Shown in pieces: positions 1 to 9,450 of a DNA stretch of 64,000 bases. Made by a program: the position numbers and the translations under genes. Position 1 is the stretch's first letter. Each line of letters starts with the position of its first letter. The stretch covers positions 1 through 64,000 of the forward strand of contig NZ_BSFC01000004.1 of NCBI RefSeq assembly GCF_027922145.1, read 5' to 3'. The DNA comes from Novosphingobium resinovorum. GTDB lineage: Bacteria; Pseudomonadota; Alphaproteobacteria; Sphingomonadales; Sphingomonadaceae. The notes under the pieces were generated by a model, which saw only the letters and a list, made by a program, of their open reading frames with translations, ran no database searches and was not told the DNA's origin.

Positions 1-1427
1 AAATGGAAAACCAAAAGTCCCTGTTTCCGGACGTTTGAAGAGGAGGTGCATAATGAACCAGTCGTTGCAACGCCGCGCAGGGCATTTTCGACCAGGTTGT
101 TGCTGATCTCCAGCAGGCCATCTTCGCAATAACGGACCATCGCCGCCCAGCGGTTAAGGGGATAACGGCATGCTTTCGCCAAGGCGCTGTCCGAGGACAA
201 TCCCTGCATCTGGGCATGCAACCATGGCCGCAAGGCTGCAAGCTTCGGGAGAGCCTGCTGCTGGCGAACCCGTCGCCGCTCATCGGGCGGCGCTCCCTTG
301 ATATCCCGTTCGATCGCGAACAATTCGCTGATCCTCACGACCGCTTCAGCAGCTACCGGCGATGGGTTCTTTTCCAGAATGTCAGTGAACTTGCGTCGCG
401 AGTGAGCCCAGCAGCCAACCTCGATCACGCCGCGCGGCGCCTTGGTCTTGGGGTCATGATACAGCGCGTTGTAGCCAGCATAACCGTCGGCTTGAAGGTA
501 TCCACGGTAACCTGCAAGGTGGGCCGCCGGATGCTTACCGCCGCGCCCGGTCGTGAAGCGGAACGCCACGGCAGGCGGGCTCATGTCCCCGCTTGATCGG
601 CTGTCGCGCAGATAGACCCAGAAGTAGGCGGTATGGCTACCGTCTTCGCCTTGCAGCAAAGTCACCGGCGTTTCGTCGCCATGTATCTTTGGAGCTTCGA
701 GGATATGGACGAGCAACCGTTCGCCGAGCGGCGCCATCAACCAGGCCAGCTTGCGCGACCAGCGGCCCATCACGTCGCGATCGATCTCCACCCCTTGCCG
801 GCGCAGGATCACCGACTGGCGATGCCAGGGCTGATGATCGACAAAGCGGCTGACGACGAGGTGCGCGAGCAATGCGCTGCTTGCCATCACCTTGGGCAAC
901 GGCAGATCGATGGCCGGCGCCTGGCGGATCGTTTCGCAGGATCGGCAGGCGATGCGAGGGCGAACATGACGCAGGACACGGAAGCAGGCGGGTACGTAAT
1001 CCAGCACTTCGGTGACGTCTTCGCAGATGACGGTCTCGCTACCACCGCAACCGCATGGCTCCGGAAGGTGCTGGGTCGTCTCACGGGGGATATGTAGGGG
1101 GATCGGCGCCCTGGTTCCGGCCTTGCGCGTCGGTTTCGCGTTCGACGCCGCAGGAGCGTCATCATTGGCCGGCTCCGGGGCATCCACCTCCTCGAACATC
1201 AGCCGCAACTGCGCGATATCCATTTTCTCAGAGCTGCGACCGAACTGGACGCGCAGCAGCCGAGCAAGACGGTGCTCCAGCTTCTCGATCGTCAGACCCT
1301 GAGCTTTGACGGTCTGCTTTGCCGCCCCCAGTTCGGCCCGCTCCAGCTCCATGATCTCGGCCATCTCCCGCAGCATTTTCTGCAGGAGAACGGGGTCTGT
1401 GGGGAGGCGATCAAGGTCGAACCGCAT
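1..1427 (-). pseudogene. tnpC: IS66-family transposase TnpC, cut at window start
   Basis: Large DDE transposase of an IS66 element. Reading the minus strand from an ATG at 1427 gives MRFDLDRLPTDPVLLQKML, a coiled-coil start, a CGC..C-type zinc-binding stretch near residue 125-170, the HGDETPV motif and QADGYAGYNAL. The frame stays open to base 1. It matches the family up to SNNLVENALRGVA (about bases 75-110), but the last ~25 codons in the window no longer resemble the usual GRKNW..GSDRGG continuation, so the 3' end was probably lost or replaced at about base 75. It follows tnpB and tnpA on the same strand in the standard IS66 order. Identification is firm; the nature of the left junction is inferred. 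Confidence 0.8.
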
Positions 1428-1460
1428 GCCCCGGACTATAGCGCAAGCGGCATTTCCCGC

Positions 1461-1694
1461 CTACATAAAACGGCAGTTTTCCGAGCTTTCATCGCTCATG
1501 CGAGGGTCGGCACGAGCACCTCGTCGTGAACAATCGCCTGCCGCCAATCCAGCCCGCCCGCGGAACACGAACAGGTCGCCGCCATGGGGATCGCGCTTGA
1601 GGCCCTGCTGGACCAGCAAGGCCAGCCCTTGCATCCCCTTCCTCATATCCGTGTGCCCCATCGCGATCCACACGCGGGCGCCCGAAGGGATCAT
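1461..1694 (-). pseudogene. tnpB: IS66 accessory protein TnpB, truncated
   Basis: The first ~50 residues (MIPSGARVWIAMGHTDMRKG, then the VFRGR motif) are the N-terminal half of the IS66 Orf2/TnpB protein, which is usually about 115 residues. After FVFRGRAG the sequence turns into unrelated arginine-rich residues and stops at 77, so the C-terminal half is missing, by deletion or frameshift. Its ATG overlaps the end of tnpA by 4 bases (ATGA), the usual coupling in IS66 elements. The element is therefore probably inactive. Confidence 0.75.
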
Positions 1695-2059
1695 CGCAAC
1701 GCCTTCAACGCCGCGGCCACGAGCACCGGCGATGCCGAGGCAAAAATGCTGATCCGCTTGCCGCGTGCCAGGTCGATGACGATCGCCGGCTGCAGTTCGG
1801 AAGGAGCGACGTCCAAATCCTCGATCATCACGGCCGCTGCGAAACCGGGAGCGGCCAAATCGCCTGGTTCGGGCTCGACGACAGCATCGCGCAGCTTACG
1901 CCGCCACGTGTAGACCAGTGCGGTCGACACATCATGCCGCCGTGCCACTTCGGCGACGCAGGCCCCCGGCGCGAAGGCCTCGTTCAGGATCTCCTGCCGT
2001 TCCTCGTCGTTCCAACGGCGACGCCGCTCCGGCCCGGAAAACACCGTGATCTGACCCAT
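1691..2059 (-). CDS. tnpA: IS66 accessory protein TnpA (HTH)
   Basis: 122-residue protein with the IS66 Orf1 helix-turn-helix: RRRWNDEERQEILNEAF, then VAEVARRHDVSTALVYTWRRKLR (about residues 12-57). The C-terminal part with DLARGKRISIFASASP and LVAAALKALR is also typical. It probably binds element ends together with TnpB and TnpC. It is full length and is the best preserved gene of this IS66 copy. Confidence 0.85.
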   Translation of the reverse strand: MGQITVFSGPERRRRWNDEERQEILNEAFAPGACVAEVARRHDVSTALVYTWRRKLRDAVVEPEPGDLAAPGFAAAVMIEDLDVAPSELQPAIVIDLARGKRISIFASASPVLVAAALKALR

Positions 2060-2142
2060 CGACCGCTCCTAAGCGCACTCTTAAGAGCGCACTTAAGACC
2101 GCTCGCTCACCTCATCGGCAAGGCGGGCCTCGCCGGATGGGT
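2060..2142. repeat. IS66 terminal region (tnpA side)
   Basis: Bases just upstream of tnpA, from ACCGCTCCTAAG through a TTAAGACCG block to a GGCAAGGCG..GCCGGATG inverted repeat. The same arrangement of blocks recurs at 22925-23013 without a tnpA gene, which supports reading both as ends of related IS66 elements. Confidence 0.6.
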
Positions 2143-2159
2143 ACGGTCGGTGCAGCGGT

Positions 2160-2245
2160 CACCTCCAGAAGAAGGGCTACATTCCAATGTCCGGGCAACT
2201 CGTGGACGCCTCGCTGGTGCCTGCACCAAGACAGCGGAACACCGA
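2160..2245 (+). pseudogene. IS5-family transposase fragment
   Basis: About 28 codons reading QKKGYIPMSGQLVDASLVPA then PRQRNTEG, which matches the catalytic DDE region (GGQIVDATIV..P.QRNT) of IS5-family transposases. Neither upstream nor downstream parts are present. Remnant only. Confidence 0.6.
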
Positions 2246-2249
2246 GGGC

Positions 2250-2350
2250 GGGCTCTCCCGCACTTTTGGTGCTGTTCAGACCATCACGCGAGCTCGCAGG
2301 AGTTCCAAGCCCGCGCGGCCATACATCGGCCGTTTGATAAGCTTGAGCTG
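2250..2350 (-). pseudogene. ISL3 3' end: transposase C-terminus plus terminal repeat
   Basis: Minus-strand codons read QLKLIKRPMYGRAGLELLRA then RVMV and stop, the conserved C-terminal end of ISL3-family transposases. Immediately outside lies GGGCTCTCCCGCACTTTTG (2250-2268). Its exact reverse complement occurs at 9588-9606, downstream of another, plus-strand ISL3 copy. This is the outer 3' end of an otherwise lost ISL3. Confidence 0.7.
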
Positions 2351-2452
2351 AACTTCACGCCGATACCCATTCCCATAAGGTTTGGTTCCCTCGGCGCTTA
2401 CGTAGTTCAGAGTCAAACCAAAAGCGGTACAGAAAGGGGCGGGGTACCGTAA

Positions 2453-2477
2453 ATCGACCGGGATCCTCCCGGTCGAT
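2453..2477 (-). terminator. Hairpin downstream of the pyruvyltransferase gene
   Basis: Perfect 11-bp inverted repeat ATCGACCGGGA / TCCCGGTCGAT with a 3-base loop, about 50 bases past the stop codon of the minus-strand gene at 2526. There is no clear T-run, so termination is plausible but unproven. Confidence 0.4.
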
Positions 2478-2525
2478 GATGAAGTCCTTAAATTTTCAGT
2501 CTTTACCGCGTGAGTCAACTCTAAA

Positions 2526-3506
2526 CTAGGCGCTTCCTATATCAAATTGGCTGCGCCACTCTGCTATGGCTGCGTCGGGCAATGCAATGCGAGTTGGCTG
2601 TGGAGTATTGATCCACCCATCGAGCTGCTGGGCAAGGTCCTGCCGGCTCGCAATCGGAAGTCCGGTGTCGCGGCCAATATCTCGCGCGCGATTATCGACC
2701 ACAATAATTAACGCACGTCTTTGCCTCTGAATTGCGCGCATTCCGCCGTGAAGCCGAGTTCCTATATAGTCAGTAGGCTGACTTAATAATTCGTCGTACG
2801 CATCCAGCGAAGCGACAACTCGGTAAAAATCATTATCAGTTAGCGACCGAGCATATAGAAAATCTTCTGGCTGCTGAACAAATAAAGAAACATTTTTATA
2901 GTTTTTAAATGCAACTTCTAGTAATTTCTTATCACTTTCGACGTCAGGATGATATGCTGTAAGAGTTACCACGACGTTATCCGCCTTCTGCGCAGGAATT
3001 GCAGCGCAGTGCTCAGGGGTTAGATTCCACATAGTAACGCAAGCGGTATTTAGCGACTTACTGAAGCCAGCCTTTTGTAACTGAGCTTGTGCACTGCTAT
3101 CACGAAGTGAATGCAATGCCGTCGGTGACAATATTCTATTATATAACATCCGCGTGTAAGGGGTAGGCCTTCCCTCATCGTGACGCCAGCCGCATCCCAG
3201 TAAGATCGCATTACGACGATTCAACAGGTCAAGTGGGCTTAACTTCCACTGAATGTTCCACTCCATCTTGGATTTGAGCAAATTAGAACCGCCGACGAAC
3301 ACATACGATGCCTTCTTAAGAAGTCGAGATGCATCACCAGACATATAAGCATGAGTCGACACTCGAATAAGCAGTGGATCGCCAAATAGACGCCTGATTT
3401 CCGCCTTAACAGAATCAAAAATTATCTCGTCGCCAACGTTCTCGCTCGTTACGCTTGGGTCAAGCACCGCGATCACGCGAAACTTATGATCCGGCTCAAT
3501 ATTCAT
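2526..3506 (-). CDS. Polysaccharide pyruvyl transferase family protein
   Basis: 326 residues. Family PF04230 proteins move a ketal pyruvyl group from phosphoenolpyruvate to a sugar of an exopolysaccharide, or are structurally similar GT-B-like enzymes. Visible signatures are NVGDEIIFDSV near residue 23, VFVGGSNLL near 69, and the C-terminal YIGTRLHGGMRA near 248 followed by LIIVVDNRARD. The ATG at 3506 has a GGAG about 9 bases upstream. The neighbour upstream on the same strand is a GT4 glycosyltransferase 63 bases away, so the two are probably co-transcribed. Base composition looks AT-richer than the housekeeping genes of the window, which suggests horizontal exchange, as is common for surface polysaccharide loci. 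The exact acceptor sugar cannot be told. Confidence 0.8.
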   Translation of the reverse strand: MNIEPDHKFRVIAVLDPSVTSENVGDEIIFDSVKAEIRRLFGDPLLIRVSTHAYMSGDASRLLKKASYVFVGGSNLLKSKMEWNIQWKLSPLDLLNRRNAILLGCGWRHDEGRPTPYTRMLYNRILSPTALHSLRDSSAQAQLQKAGFSKSLNTACVTMWNLTPEHCAAIPAQKADNVVVTLTAYHPDVESDKKLLEVAFKNYKNVSLFVQQPEDFLYARSLTDNDFYRVVASLDAYDELLSQPTDYIGTRLHGGMRAIQRQRRALIIVVDNRARDIGRDTGLPIASRQDLAQQLDGWINTPQPTRIALPDAAIAEWRSQFDIGSA

Positions 3507-3569
3507 CTCTACACCGCTCCTTTGTATAGCAATAAAATTAAATACTATCGCCGATTTTATTTGGGAACT

Positions 3570-4796
3570 TCACGGCAGCGCACTGAAATCCTGCCTCGAC
3601 ACAACTTGTGTAACCAATTCCAATAGCTGACCTTCAAGTTTATCAGCATCATAGCGATTTGCTGCATCCAATGCAGCAATTGACATATTCTTTAGCCGAT
3701 CACGGTCGGCGTCCAATGAAAGAATTGCATCACTAAGGGCTTGGAAATCTTTAAAAGGTGCGACTATTCCAGTTTTTCCATGGTCAATCACTTCAGGAAT
3801 ACCGCCAATGTCAAAGCCGACTGCTGGAACACCATTGCCCAATGCTTGAACCAAGATGCCTGGGAAATTTTCCGGCCAGAGAGACGGCAGAGCCAAAACG
3901 TCTATCGCGTCAAACGCCTGTGCCATCTGGTCTTCGGGCAATAATCCTCGAAAATCAACCCATGGCCTAGTGCGAGCGAAAGATGTAAGAGCATCTTGCA
4001 TACTTCCTTTGCCTGCTACAATCCAACGAGCGCCGGAGTGTCGATGGATTCGGTCCGCCGCCTCGAACAAATCAGAAACAAATCCCTTGTCGGGCTCGAT
4101 CCGGCCGAAGTATCCCCATGTTAAGGCACCGCTTTTATCTCTTACTCTAGGCAAGAAATTATAGCGATTCGGATTAGGAATATGACGACTGATGGCATTC
4201 GACAAATTTAGGTTCGATCGCACACGGTCGAGCATAAACGCCGATGGTGACAGCAGTGCTACTTGAGGTGACAAATTTAAAGCCTCACTGTTTCTCCTCG
4301 CCACGGCCCGACATACAGAACACAATGTCTTACAAATTGAGCCCTTTCGAGCCATTCCTTTATTAAGACAAATGAGCGCGAAATCATGCAAGACCATTAC
4401 GATAGGCCGGTTGCATTTTGCAATTTTTTTTAGAATATCATAGCCCAGTCCGCGGAATGAGTGCACGACGATAAGATCTATTGCCTCCTGCTCTATCATT
4501 TGATTGAGCGCGTTACCGTTAACGGGCATAACCCATTCCATCGCATAGAAAAGAGCTTTGCGAGTGAGTGCTGCTGATCTGATTGGCTCCATCGGACGCC
4601 AGGCGCGTAACTCCCATCCCCCTACAGTTGAAGGAGCGACTGAGCCTCTAAATCCAGCCGAAGGAGGCATCTTCCATCGCAAGTTAACAACTTGGTGACC
4701 TGCACGCTCAAAGGAATCAGCGAAGCATTTGGCAGTATACTCAGCCCCTCCAACTAAATCTGGAGGAAGATAGCTGCCTATTTGAAGAATTTTCAT
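3570..4796 (-). CDS. Glycosyltransferase family 4 protein
   Basis: 408 residues from ATG 4796, which has GAGG about 9 bases upstream; an in-frame TTG lies 15 bases earlier. It is a GT-B enzyme of family GT4: N-terminal MKILQIGSYLPPDLVGGAEY with the glycine-rich acceptor-side loop, central WGYFGRIEPDKGF, and LALPSLWPENFPGILVQAL with VPAVGFDIGGIPEVI near residues 310-350, the nucleotide-sugar binding and EX7E-like region. A four-cysteine patch (CKTLCSVCRAV and upstream) around residue 160-175 resembles a small metal site seen in some GT4 enzymes. It likely adds one sugar to a polysaccharide repeat unit in the cytoplasm. It is paired with the pyruvyltransferase gene, and the codon use is AT-richer than the surroundings. 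Confidence 0.85.
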   Translation of the reverse strand: MKILQIGSYLPPDLVGGAEYTAKCFADSFERAGHQVVNLRWKMPPSAGFRGSVAPSTVGGWELRAWRPMEPIRSAALTRKALFYAMEWVMPVNGNALNQMIEQEAIDLIVVHSFRGLGYDILKKIAKCNRPIVMVLHDFALICLNKGMARKGSICKTLCSVCRAVARRNSEALNLSPQVALLSPSAFMLDRVRSNLNLSNAISRHIPNPNRYNFLPRVRDKSGALTWGYFGRIEPDKGFVSDLFEAADRIHRHSGARWIVAGKGSMQDALTSFARTRPWVDFRGLLPEDQMAQAFDAIDVLALPSLWPENFPGILVQALGNGVPAVGFDIGGIPEVIDHGKTGIVAPFKDFQALSDAILSLDADRDRLKNMSIAALDAANRYDADKLEGQLLELVTQVVSRQDFSALP

Positions 4797-5199
4797 CAAT
4801 TTTAGCCTCAACTATATTAGGCATGATAGATTTTAATGCGCTGCACGGCCGGCATGAATTCAATATACGATGATATTGATTTTTTCTAAACGCCAATTCT
4901 GCAAATAATATTAATGTCAGAAAATTTCATCATAATCTATACTTTTATGAATATTGCGTTATGCGAGCTAACAACTGATATGCAGCCATATTCCAGTCCG
5001 CAAGAGCGTGCCAAGAACGAACATTGCCGTTCATGCTGCGCTGCGGCAAGAATGCAGTTGTGGAGGAATGAGGGAAAATCCTGAAGCAAGCAAGGCGGGC
5101 GCCTCGAATTGTAAAATGGGCACCGAAGTTTCCGCAGATGTGGGCTTTCCCAAACGTTTGGGGGTTAGCGGTGCGAGAGCCCCACGTCGACGCTGCTGG
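4797..5199. other. Intergenic stretch without a gene
   Basis: The first ~190 bases are AT-rich and probably hold the promoter of the minus-strand glycosyltransferase pair; no clear -35/-10 was fixed. From about 5000 the composition becomes GC-rich and runs into the 3' end of the broken UPF0149 gene. No convincing coding frame was seen. Confidence 0.5.
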
Positions 5200-5281
5200 T
5201 TATCGGATTTCGACGTTTCGAGCGCCGCCGATGCTGACGTGAAGCATCTCGACCAGCTCCGGAACGACCTTCCAGGACTTA

Positions 5282-6210
5282 GAGCCCGCCCCGAAAGTTG
5301 TTGAGCAATACCAGCATGTTGTGATTCACGCCGTCCTGCGAGAGATGGAGTGAACAATGGCATGGACTGGTATTGCCCGGCAGGAGCATAGCCGGAAAGG
5401 GTTGCGCTATTCCAGCGATATGACGGACAGGGAGTGGGAATTGGCGGCGCCGTTTATCCCGCCAGCCAGGCGCGGAGGTCGACGTCGCACAACGAACATG
5501 CGCGAAGTGATGAATGCGCTGCTGTACATTGCGGCAAGCGGCTGCGCCTGGAGGCTTCTGCCCAAGTGCTTTCCACCGGTTTCGACGGTCCAGCGCTACT
5601 TCTACGTTTGGCGCAACACCGGTCTGCTCGAGGCCATGAACACGGTGCTGGTCTTGAACCTGCGGGAGATCGAGGGGCGCGAAGCCTCGCCAAGCGCCGG
5701 TGTGATCGATAGCCAGTCGGTGAAAACAACGGAAAGCGGCGGCCCTTGCGGCTATGATGCGGGAAAGAAGATCAAAGGCCGCAAGCGCCACATCCTGACG
5801 GACACCTGCGGCTTTCTCATCTTCATCCTCGTCCACACCGCCGACATTCAGGACCGCGACGGTGCTGTCGATGTCCTTAAGTCCGTACGCAAACGCTTCC
5901 CTTGGCTGCGCCATGTCTTTGCAGATGGAGGCTATGCCGGCGACAAGCTTCGTGCCGCCCTGACCGGCTCGGGTGCCTGGACGATCGAAATCATCAAACG
6001 TTCGGACAAGGCGAAGGGCTTTCAGGTTCTCCCTCGGCGATGGGTCGTCGAACGCACCTTCGCATGGCTTGGCCGATGCCGCCGCCTTGCCAAGGACTGG
6101 GAAACCACCATCGCATCCTCTACGGCATGGGCGACGATAGCTTCTATCCGCATGCTTACCCGCAGAACTGCAAGGTATTGCTACGGTTGAAAAACTTCCG
6201 AGTCAGGCAC
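5282..6210 (+). mobile_element. IS5-family element (IS1031-like), complete
   Basis: 929 bp with imperfect terminal repeats of about 23 bp (GAGCCCGCCCCGAAAGTTGT / GTGCCTGACTCGGAAGTTTT). It is flanked by the direct repeat TTA at 5279-5281 and 6211-6213; a TNA duplication is usual for this group. It carries one full transposase gene. It sits inside the UPF0149 pseudogene, whose reading frame is restored when the element is removed. Confidence 0.85.
5357..6190 (+). CDS. IS5-family transposase
   Basis: 277 residues, full length for the group. N-terminal DUF4096-like part (MTDREWELAAPFIPP, RREVMNALLYIAASGCAW-type), then the DDE catalytic core: GVIDSQSVKTTESGG (first Asp), HVFADGGYAG (second Asp) and RWVVERTFAWLGRCRRLAKD (Glu). 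It catalyses cut-and-paste movement of the surrounding element. Nothing in the frame is broken, so it may be active. Confidence 0.9.
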   Translation: MAWTGIARQEHSRKGLRYSSDMTDREWELAAPFIPPARRGGRRRTTNMREVMNALLYIAASGCAWRLLPKCFPPVSTVQRYFYVWRNTGLLEAMNTVLVLNLREIEGREASPSAGVIDSQSVKTTESGGPCGYDAGKKIKGRKRHILTDTCGFLIFILVHTADIQDRDGAVDVLKSVRKRFPWLRHVFADGGYAGDKLRAALTGSGAWTIEIIKRSDKAKGFQVLPRRWVVERTFAWLGRCRRLAKDWETTIASSTAWATIASIRMLTRRTARYCYG

Positions 6211-6740
6211 TTAGCCAGGATTTCACCGGCCTGGCCGCGTAGTGCGTCCTGGCGTTGATCCTCAGGCATCATAGTCGTGCAATGGCCGAGGATGGCGGTC
6301 AGTGGGTGGCCGATTTCCGGATTGGATATGTGTGGCTTCCAGTCGTCGATGTTGAGCTGCATGCCGAGGTAGAAGCCGTTGGCGAAGTCCTCCAGGAGAA
6401 CTTCGCCGCCGTCCGTGCGCATGTAGATGGGGGGCATAGCGCTTCGGGCCGCCGGACAGGGTCGCACCAATCTGACTATACCGCTGGAAGATCGTGTTGC
6501 GCACAGCCTCCTCGATACTGCCATCCGGCGCCCAGGCGATGCCGTCTCCGACTATAGGACGCAGCCAGTCTTCGGGAGGAATGAACTGGGGCGATACGAC
6601 GAGCGCGGCGAGATCGCCGTCGATCATTGATACTCCCGGCATCGGATGCTCGCGAGTGGCCAGCCATTCCTCAAGCTTGTCATGGGTGAGGATGCGCGCT
6701 CTTATGGGCTTCTTCGGGCGCTTGAAGCGACTGGTGCTGC

Positions 6741-7508
6741 TCATGCGGCCAGTCGCATAGCGGCCGGCTCAGCGGGGCGCCAGTTCCATGCCAGGAGCTG
6801 GTCGAGATCGTTGTTGAGGACCTCGCCCGAGAACGCGAGCCGGATCTCTCCGGACAACCCGTCCGGGCTCTCGAAGGCCTTGTAGGCACGATAGCCATCG
6901 ACCTGGAGCACGCCCTGATAGCGTCCAAGCTGCTCGGATATCGTGTGATGGCTTCGGGAACGGGCGTGGACATAGCACACCGCCGGTGGTGCCGGGCCAT
7001 TCCAAGGGCGATCATCGGTTCCATGGGCCCAGAACTGGTCGATGCGGACTTTGCCGTTGCCGTCCCCAGTCCCGGGCATCCGGGTTTCGTCGACGTGGAT
7101 ACGTGGGTGACTATGGATTGCCCGCAGTTGCAGATCGTAAAGGCCTTCGAGCCACCAGGCCGCGCACTTCAGCCAGCGCGTCAGCGTCGATCGATCAATC
7201 TGCAGGCCATGCCCTGCCAGCATCTGGGCCTGGCGATAAACTGGAAGATACCATGCGAAGCGCTGTGTCACGATCCAGGCGATCAGCGAGGTCGTCGCTA
7301 TCCCACCTTCGATCATCCTGCGCGGCGCTGGCGCCTGACCCTCGAACACGCGGCCACGGCCTTTCGGCACAATCAAGCCGAATGTTTTCATCATACCTCG
7401 GATCTGATTGGACAGCCTTGCGCCATCGTGTGCATTCGCCGCGCTGGCATCCCAGGTGCGGATCAGGCCGTGCGTGCGTATTTCAGAAGTTCTGGACAGC
7501 CGTTTCAC
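6741..7508 (-). pseudogene. Chimeric transposase frame: IS110 piece fused to internally deleted IS66 TnpC
   Basis: 255-codon open frame made of unrelated pieces. Residues ~28-57 (RLSNQIRGMMKTFGLIVPKG) resemble an IS110-type transposase. From about residue 58, APAPRRMIEGG, RFAWYLPVYRQAQML, HVDETRMPGTGDG and VLQVDGYRAYKAF are IS66 TnpC. The end, DLDQLLAWNW, is the true TnpC C-terminus, but ~100 residues between QVDGYRAYK and it are missing. The stop overlaps the start of the UPF0149 gene by 4 bases. An open frame arising from fused debris is unlikely to be functional. Confidence 0.75.
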
Positions 7509-7650
7509 AAAATCGCGGACAGGCGTTTCGCTAAGTCCCGGACAGCCGGCGCAGTTTGGTCATAGATGCCTTGTTGTGGTTCAGGCGGTCAAGGATGGCG
7601 TCAGCGATCGTGGGGGCACCGATCATTTCGTGCCACTGAACGACCGGTAT
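7480..7650 (-). pseudogene. IS21 end with istB 3' remnant
   Basis: Codons at ~7573-7647 (minus) read VVQWHEMIGAPTIADAILDR then LNHN, the C-terminal end of the IS21 helper ATPase IstB. Just outside, 7488-7553 holds three spaced copies of GGACAG(C/G)CG at 23-24 base steps, the multiple terminal repeats typical of IS21 ends. The rest of the element is gone. Confidence 0.65.
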
Positions 7651-7756
7651 GTGCAGCGGCGTGCAAAAAGGGGTCTGACTCAAATTCCGTGCAGATTTGA
7701 CAAATTCGAAGGGTAGCCGCGAACTCCAGCTCACGGAAAGCGAGGAGTACGGGTCA

Positions 7757-9127
7757 ATGGCCGTGAAAGCATGGGACAGCAGCCTGACGCTACCCGGTTT
7801 GATTGTGGAGAGCAGGGCTGTCGTGGACGGAACTGTTGAGGTTTCGGGCCGCTTGGCGTCTGCTGGAGCGATCTGCCCGGACTGCGCTAACCCATCGACG
7901 TCCTTTCACAGTCGATACGACCGCACGCTCTCGGATTTGCCGGTCAGCGGCAGCACGGTTCGGCTTCGGCTGTCGGTCCGTCGGTTTCGCTGCACGCACA
8001 CGTCTTGCCAACGACGCACGTTCAGCGAACCATTGGCGCCGCCGGTTGGCCGTCGATATGGCCGCAGGGTGGGCCGCTGCGACGCCTTGGTACGGGCAGC
8101 AGCGGTGGCGCTAGGCGGTCGGCCCGAGGCGCGGATGATGGCGCGACTAGCGATGCCGTGGTCGCGCGACACGATGCTGCGTGTCCTACGGCGTGGTGAT
8201 CCTGCCGCCGAACTGCCGCCGCCCGCGCGGGTGGTCGGCATCGATGACTTCGCCTGGCGCCGCGGCCACAGCTACGGCAGCATCGTTGTGGATCTCGAGC
8301 GCCGTCAGGTCATCGACCTGCTGCCCGATCGCCGGCGCGATACTGTGATCGCGTGGCTGCGCCAGAACCCGCAGGTCGAGATCATCTGCCGTGACCGAGG
8401 CCCGGGGTATGGTGTCGCAGCCAGCGAAGCGGCGCCGCAGGCGCGGCAGGTGGCCGACCGCTGGCACCTGTTCGAGAATGCCTCGGCAGCGTTTCTCGCC
8501 GCAGTGCGCTCGGAAATGCTCTGCCTACGTCGGGCATTGGCGCCCACTGGCCCAGTTGATCCCGCAACCTTGACCCGCGCCGAGCGTATCCAGTGGGATG
8601 GTGCGCAATTGCGTGAGGCGCTCAATCGTTAGATCATCGATCTGGCCGCGCAAGGCATACCGATCAAGGCCATGGCGCGCGCAACCGGCGTTTCGCGCCA
8701 GACGATCCGGAAGGTTCTGCGCGGCCAGCGGCACGATACGTTCCGCAGCCGCGAGAGTTCGCTCGACGCTTGGTCGCTGACACTCGAGGCCGAGTGGAAC
8801 GTGGGGTGCAGGATCGGCGCGGAACTTTGGCGTCGGCTGAAGGCATCCGGTTTTGCTGGCTCCCTGCGGGTTGTCAGCGAATGGGCTACGCGCCGCCGTC
8901 GCGATGAGAAACTCGGCCACTCTGGTGGCGCTGGGCTGAGCGCGCGGACCATTGCGCGCAGCATGACCACCGAACGCGAGACCGGTTCTGCGCAAACCGC
9001 CTTGATCAACGCGGCGATCGAAAAGGCCGTGCCCGCGCTGATCATCGCACGTGAGGCCCTCGATCGCTTCCATGCCATGATGCGCTCATGCGACCTCGAC
9101 TCTGATGGGTCCACATCCAGAGCCTGA
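7757..9127 (+). pseudogene. ISL3-family transposase with in-frame stop and lost C-terminus
   Basis: From ATG 7757 (MAVKAWDSSLTLPGLIVESR) the frame shows the ISL3 zinc-finger region with CPDC and FRCTHTSCQRRTF, then VVGIDDFAWRRGHSYGSIVV and RDRGPGY of the DDE core and ADRWHLFENASAAF. A TAG at 8630-8632 interrupts it, and the same frame continues with IIDLAAQGIPIKAMARATGV, SRQTIRKVLRG and onward to 9127. The usual C-terminus (..LKxIKRxMYGRA..) is absent, because unrelated IS630 and IS3 fragments follow at once. The matching ISL3 terminal repeat is at 9588-9606. Confidence 0.8.
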
Positions 9128-9187
9128 ATCAGACCCAGAGCCTCGCGACAACCCCCGCCAACGATTTTCCAAACAGCCTCTCAGGCG

Positions 9188-9290
9188 ATCATGATGGCGA
9201 CGGGCAAATCCAAGACGTGCGTATGGCGCTGGCAGGAAAGGTTCATGGCCGAAGGCGTGGATGGGTTACTGCGCGACAAGACCCGAACAC
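9188..9290 (+). pseudogene. IS630-type transposase N-terminal fragment
   Basis: About 33 codons including MATGKSKTCVWRWQERFMAE then GVDGLLRDKTR, the helix-turn-helix region of an IS630-type transposase. The match ends at about 9290, where an IS3 fragment on the other strand begins. Remnant only. Confidence 0.65.
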
Positions 9291-9296
9291 ACCGGC

Positions 9297-9450
9297 CGCC
9301 CCTTCGAGCAACTGGGTGCGCCACGTTGTGATCTGATTGGGATGCAAGTCATAATCCTGCGCCAACTCCGCCAGCGTCTTCTCGCCCTTGTTCGCGGCAC
9401 GCGCCACCTTCGCCTTAAAGGACGCGCTGCGGTTGCCCCCGGGGTCGTCT
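9297..9450 (-). pseudogene. IS3-family orfA fragment
   Basis: Minus-strand codons read FKAKVARAANKGEKTLAELA then QDYDLHPNQITTWRTQLLEG, the OrfA helix-turn-helix protein of IS3-family elements. A possible start upstream (MSRRPRGQPQRV) lies in another frame, so it is frameshifted as well as truncated. Confidence 0.7.

Larger units (their letters stand above)
5200..6744 (-). pseudogene. UPF0149 (YecA/YgfB-like) gene, frameshifted and split by an IS5 element
   Basis: Starts at ATG 6744 with LEEWLATREHPMPGVSMIDG and FIPPEDWLRPIVGDG, typical of UPF0149 proteins that often sit beside transposase genes. An extra base in a run of six G (6429-6434, plus strand) shifts the frame. The continuation, IYMRTDGGEVLLEDFANGFY then HPLTAILGHC, lies in another frame. 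The IS at 5282-6210 then interrupts it. Joining across the TTA duplication restores GEILAKSWKVVPELVEMLHV and a TAA at 5200-5202, so the original C-terminus can be rebuilt. Its ATG overlaps the stop of the upstream IS66 transposase remnant by 4 bases, suggesting it travelled as part of that element. Function unknown. Confidence 0.75.
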
